DNA from: JBEVEP01 sp040512755
GTDB taxonomy: Bacteria > Pseudomonadota > Alphaproteobacteria > Rhizobiales > Rhizobiaceae
Length of the DNA: 16,879 nucleotides
Direction of reading: 5' to 3'
Assembly: GCA_040512755.1 (NCBI GenBank)
Contig: JBEVEP010000247.1
Coordinates: 1-16,879 of the forward strand
Numbering within the stretch: the first letter of the stretch is position 1; each line of letters begins with the position of its first letter. Below the pieces are notes generated by a model, which did no database searches, was not told the origin of the DNA, and saw nothing but the letters and a program-made list of their open reading frames with translations. This document shows, piece after piece, positions 15,205-16,879 of this stretch. The position numbers and the translations under genes were made by a program.

Positions 15205-16668
15205 TCACCGGGTGAGGATATTCTTGTAGACGCGGCCATCCTTCATGATGATGACGAAACTCGTGTCGGGATTCTCGACCAGCTTGATGTTTGTCAACGG
15301 ATCGCCATCGACCAGGAGGAGATCTGCAAGGGCTCCCTCTTCCACAACGCCCAGCTTGCCGGGGTAGGGGTTGATAAAGCCGGAGAGCGCCATCAACTCG
15401 CCATTGTCGGCGGTGGCCATCCTGAGCGCTTCGGCGGGCGTATACCAGCGAACCATCATGGCAAGATATTCTCCCTGCCGGCCAGCCGCACCCGCATCGA
15501 ACAGAATATCCGCGCCCCAGGCTGTCTTGATCTTGTACTTTTTCGCCAGTTCGTATGCCTTCTCTGTTCCGGCGAACACTTTCAGGGCCTTCTGCTGCGA
15601 CACCGGCGGCATCCGCGCGAATACTTGCGCGTTGTAGGTCAGAGGCTGCAGGCTCCACCAGATACCCTTGTCAGCAAGCAGCTTGGCGGTGGGTTCGTCG
15701 ATCAGGTGACCATGCTCGATGCATTTGACGCCAGCGTCTATCGCCTGCCGGATCGCACGCGGGGTGTATGCGTGCAAGGCGACATAGGTGCCCCAGTTGT
15801 CGGCCGCCTCGACAGCGGCGCGAAGTTCCGCCTCAGTGAACTGCGTTGATTCGATCGGGTTGTACGGCGAACTGACGCCGCCGCCGCCCATCAGCTTGAT
15901 CTGGCTGGCGCCCCATCTCAACTGCTCACGCGCACGCAGCCGAACCTCGTCAGGGCTGTCTGCAACGGCAGCGATGCCTTCGGACTCCGAATTGCTCAGC
16001 GGGCCGCCGAGCGATCGCGGAATTTCGAATCGAAACCGAAAATCCCCATGGCCCGAGGTTTGCGAGATCATGGCGCCCGATGGATAGATGCGCGGCCCAG
16101 TCATGACCCCTTCGTCGATGGCGCGTTTGAGCCCGAACACCGGACCGCCCATGTCGCGTACGGTGGTGAACCCCCTCATCAGGGTGGCCTCCGCTTGCCG
16201 CGCCGCCAAGAACTGAAGGTACGCGGGATCGGCCGTCAGGAGCACGCTCTGAGGGGTTGCTGCCATGAAGACATGCCAGTGCGCGTCAATGAGCCCCGGC
16301 ATCAGCACCCGCCCGTCCGCCTTGATCACGTTCACGTCGGAGTCGACCGTGATGGGGCTTGCCGAGATGCGCTCGATGATGTTGCCTCGCACCAGCACAT
16401 TCGAGGGCGTCGAGAGCGCGGCGCTTTTGCCGTCGAAGATACGGACATTCTCAAAAAGCGTTGAGCCGGCATTGATTTGCGGGGCAGAAGGCGTCTCGCC
16501 CGGCACCTCTATGTCGTAGTCCTGACCGAGACTTGCCTGGCAGAGCCCGGCGGAGAACAAGGCAAAGACCAGCCATCGGAGCAGGTTTCGTCTGAGCTCT
16601 TCAAAAACCGACAGGTTCGAGGATCGGCTTGGCCTGCTTCTTCCGGATGGTGTTATAGCAGCTGACAT
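15205..16668 (-). CDS. Exported metal-dependent amidohydrolase (imidazolonepropionase/prolidase-like)
   Basis: A 487-residue amidohydrolase-superfamily protein. After a basic N-terminus, a hydrophobic stretch (WLVFALFSAGL, about 32-42) ending near ASLGQD looks like a signal peptide, so it is probably periplasmic. Metal-site motifs are in order: HxH in LIDAHWHV (H130, H132), bridging lysine in SQIKLMGGGG (K258), LHAY (H299), EHGHL (H319) and the catalytic Asp in WGADILFD (D387). The C-terminal GALADLLLVDGDPL is the returning beta-sandwich strand. These fit the Xaa-Pro dipeptidase/imidazolonepropionase-like branch; the true substrate may be a dipeptide, lactone or other amide. I chose ATG 16668 because a TTG at 16758 would overlap the upstream gene. 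It starts 46 bp after that gene's stop. Confidence 0.85.
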   Translation of the reverse strand: MSAAITPSGRSRPSRSSNLSVFEELRRNLLRWLVFALFSAGLCQASLGQDYDIEVPGETPSAPQINAGSTLFENVRIFDGKSAALSTPSNVLVRGNIIERISASPITVDSDVNVIKADGRVLMPGLIDAHWHVFMAATPQSVLLTADPAYLQFLAARQAEATLMRGFTTVRDMGGPVFGLKRAIDEGVMTGPRIYPSGAMISQTSGHGDFRFRFEIPRSLGGPLSNSESEGIAAVADSPDEVRLRAREQLRWGASQIKLMGGGGVSSPYNPIESTQFTEAELRAAVEAADNWGTYVALHAYTPRAIRQAIDAGVKCIEHGHLIDEPTAKLLADKGIWWSLQPLTYNAQVFARMPPVSQQKALKVFAGTEKAYELAKKYKIKTAWGADILFDAGAAGRQGEYLAMMVRWYTPAEALRMATADNGELMALSGFINPYPGKLGVVEEGALADLLLVDGDPLTNIKLVENPDTSFVIIMKDGRVYKNILTR

Positions 16669-16714
16669 TTTGCGCGGTCCGTCTGTTGCGAAGATTGCGA
16701 TGGTCGCCAGGTGT

Positions 16715-16879
16715 CTACTGCTGGCCGAGATATTGGAGCGCCGCCCGCAACGGTTCATCCGAAACCTGGATCAGGCCGATATACGGATGGGACATATCGA
16801 CGATCAGAAATGCCGCGCCGGCCACAGACAGAGCGCAAACGAAAAATATGGCCACTACAGTCCCGTTTCTTGGCGCCAG
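16715..16879 (-). CDS. DUF4239-like membrane protein, C-terminal end only
   Basis: From the right edge the minus strand reads 54 codons to a TAG at 16715-16717. They hold a hydrophobic helix (VVAIFFVCALSVAGAAFLI) and then MSHPYIGLIQVSDEPLRAAL, ending LGQQ. The pattern of a last membrane helix, a D-x-x-x-P-x-x-GLI-x-[IV]S motif and a closing LRAAL...LGQ is what I recall from DUF4239 (bestrophin-like) proteins of alphaproteobacteria. The N-terminal part is outside the window. It runs in the same direction as the amidohydrolase, 46 bp upstream of it, and may be co-transcribed. Confidence 0.6.
   Translation of the reverse strand: MAPRNGTVVAIFFVCALSVAGAAFLIVDMSHPYIGLIQVSDEPLRAALQYLGQQ

Noticed and set aside
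16524..16560. Possible lipobox in the amidohydrolase signal sequence (AGLC)
   Set aside because: Position -1 is Leu rather than Gly or Ala, so an ordinary signal peptide is more likely than a lipoprotein.

Overview
The window is GC-rich and densely coded. Its gene types point to an alphaproteobacterium, most likely Hyphomicrobiales (Bradyrhizobium/Mesorhizobium-like): a multidomain adenylate cyclase with ATPase and TPR regions, a PF10081-type membrane hydrolase, a TIGR03032 protein beside a long beta-solenoid adhesin, and a DUF4239-like protein. This placement is inferred from gene content only. There is no rRNA, tRNA, insertion sequence, CRISPR array or phage gene.

Layout. (1) 1-2156, minus: the N-terminal 718 codons of a secreted adhesin made of 12 tandem repeats of about 51 residues, running off the left edge. 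(2) 2255-3469, minus: a TIGR03032/DUF4915 protein immediately upstream of the adhesin, probably in the same operon. (3) About 3470-3771: a divergent control region with a dyad. (4) 3772-7707, plus: a 1311-residue protein built like eukaryotic soluble adenylyl cyclase (two class III cyclase domains, AAA_16/NACHT-like ATPase, TPR-like C-terminus). It is the only confident plus-strand gene. (5) 12205 to 7721, minus: a tight three-gene operon in the order ThDP-dependent synthase, FAD amine/L-amino-acid oxidase, KAS III-like protein. (6) 12206-12659: a non-coding stretch with a clear rho-independent terminator for the gene to its right and a possible tiny ORF. (7) 12660-14327, minus: a membrane alpha/beta hydrolase. 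(8) 14579-15043, minus: a GNAT acetyltransferase. (9) 15205-16668, minus: an exported amidohydrolase. (10) 16715-16879, minus: the 3' end of a DUF4239-like membrane protein.

How the genes may work together. The three-gene operon is the strongest candidate for an undescribed system. The oxidase would turn an amino acid into a 2-oxo acid, the ThDP enzyme would carboligate it to an acyloin-type product, and the KAS III-like protein would acylate or cyclise that product. The KAS III-like protein has Phe120 where the nucleophilic Cys should be but keeps the His and Asn. The ThDP enzyme has Asp in place of the usual second Asn of the metal-binding motif. Together these suggest unusual chemistry rather than fatty-acid or branched-chain amino-acid synthesis. 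The sAC-like cyclase converges on this operon with only 13 bp between stop codons. It keeps the C1 metal aspartates and the C2 Asn/Arg pair, but seems to lack the bicarbonate-binding Lys and Arg of mammalian sAC. The TIGR03032-adhesin pair is a separate, probably co-transcribed surface module.
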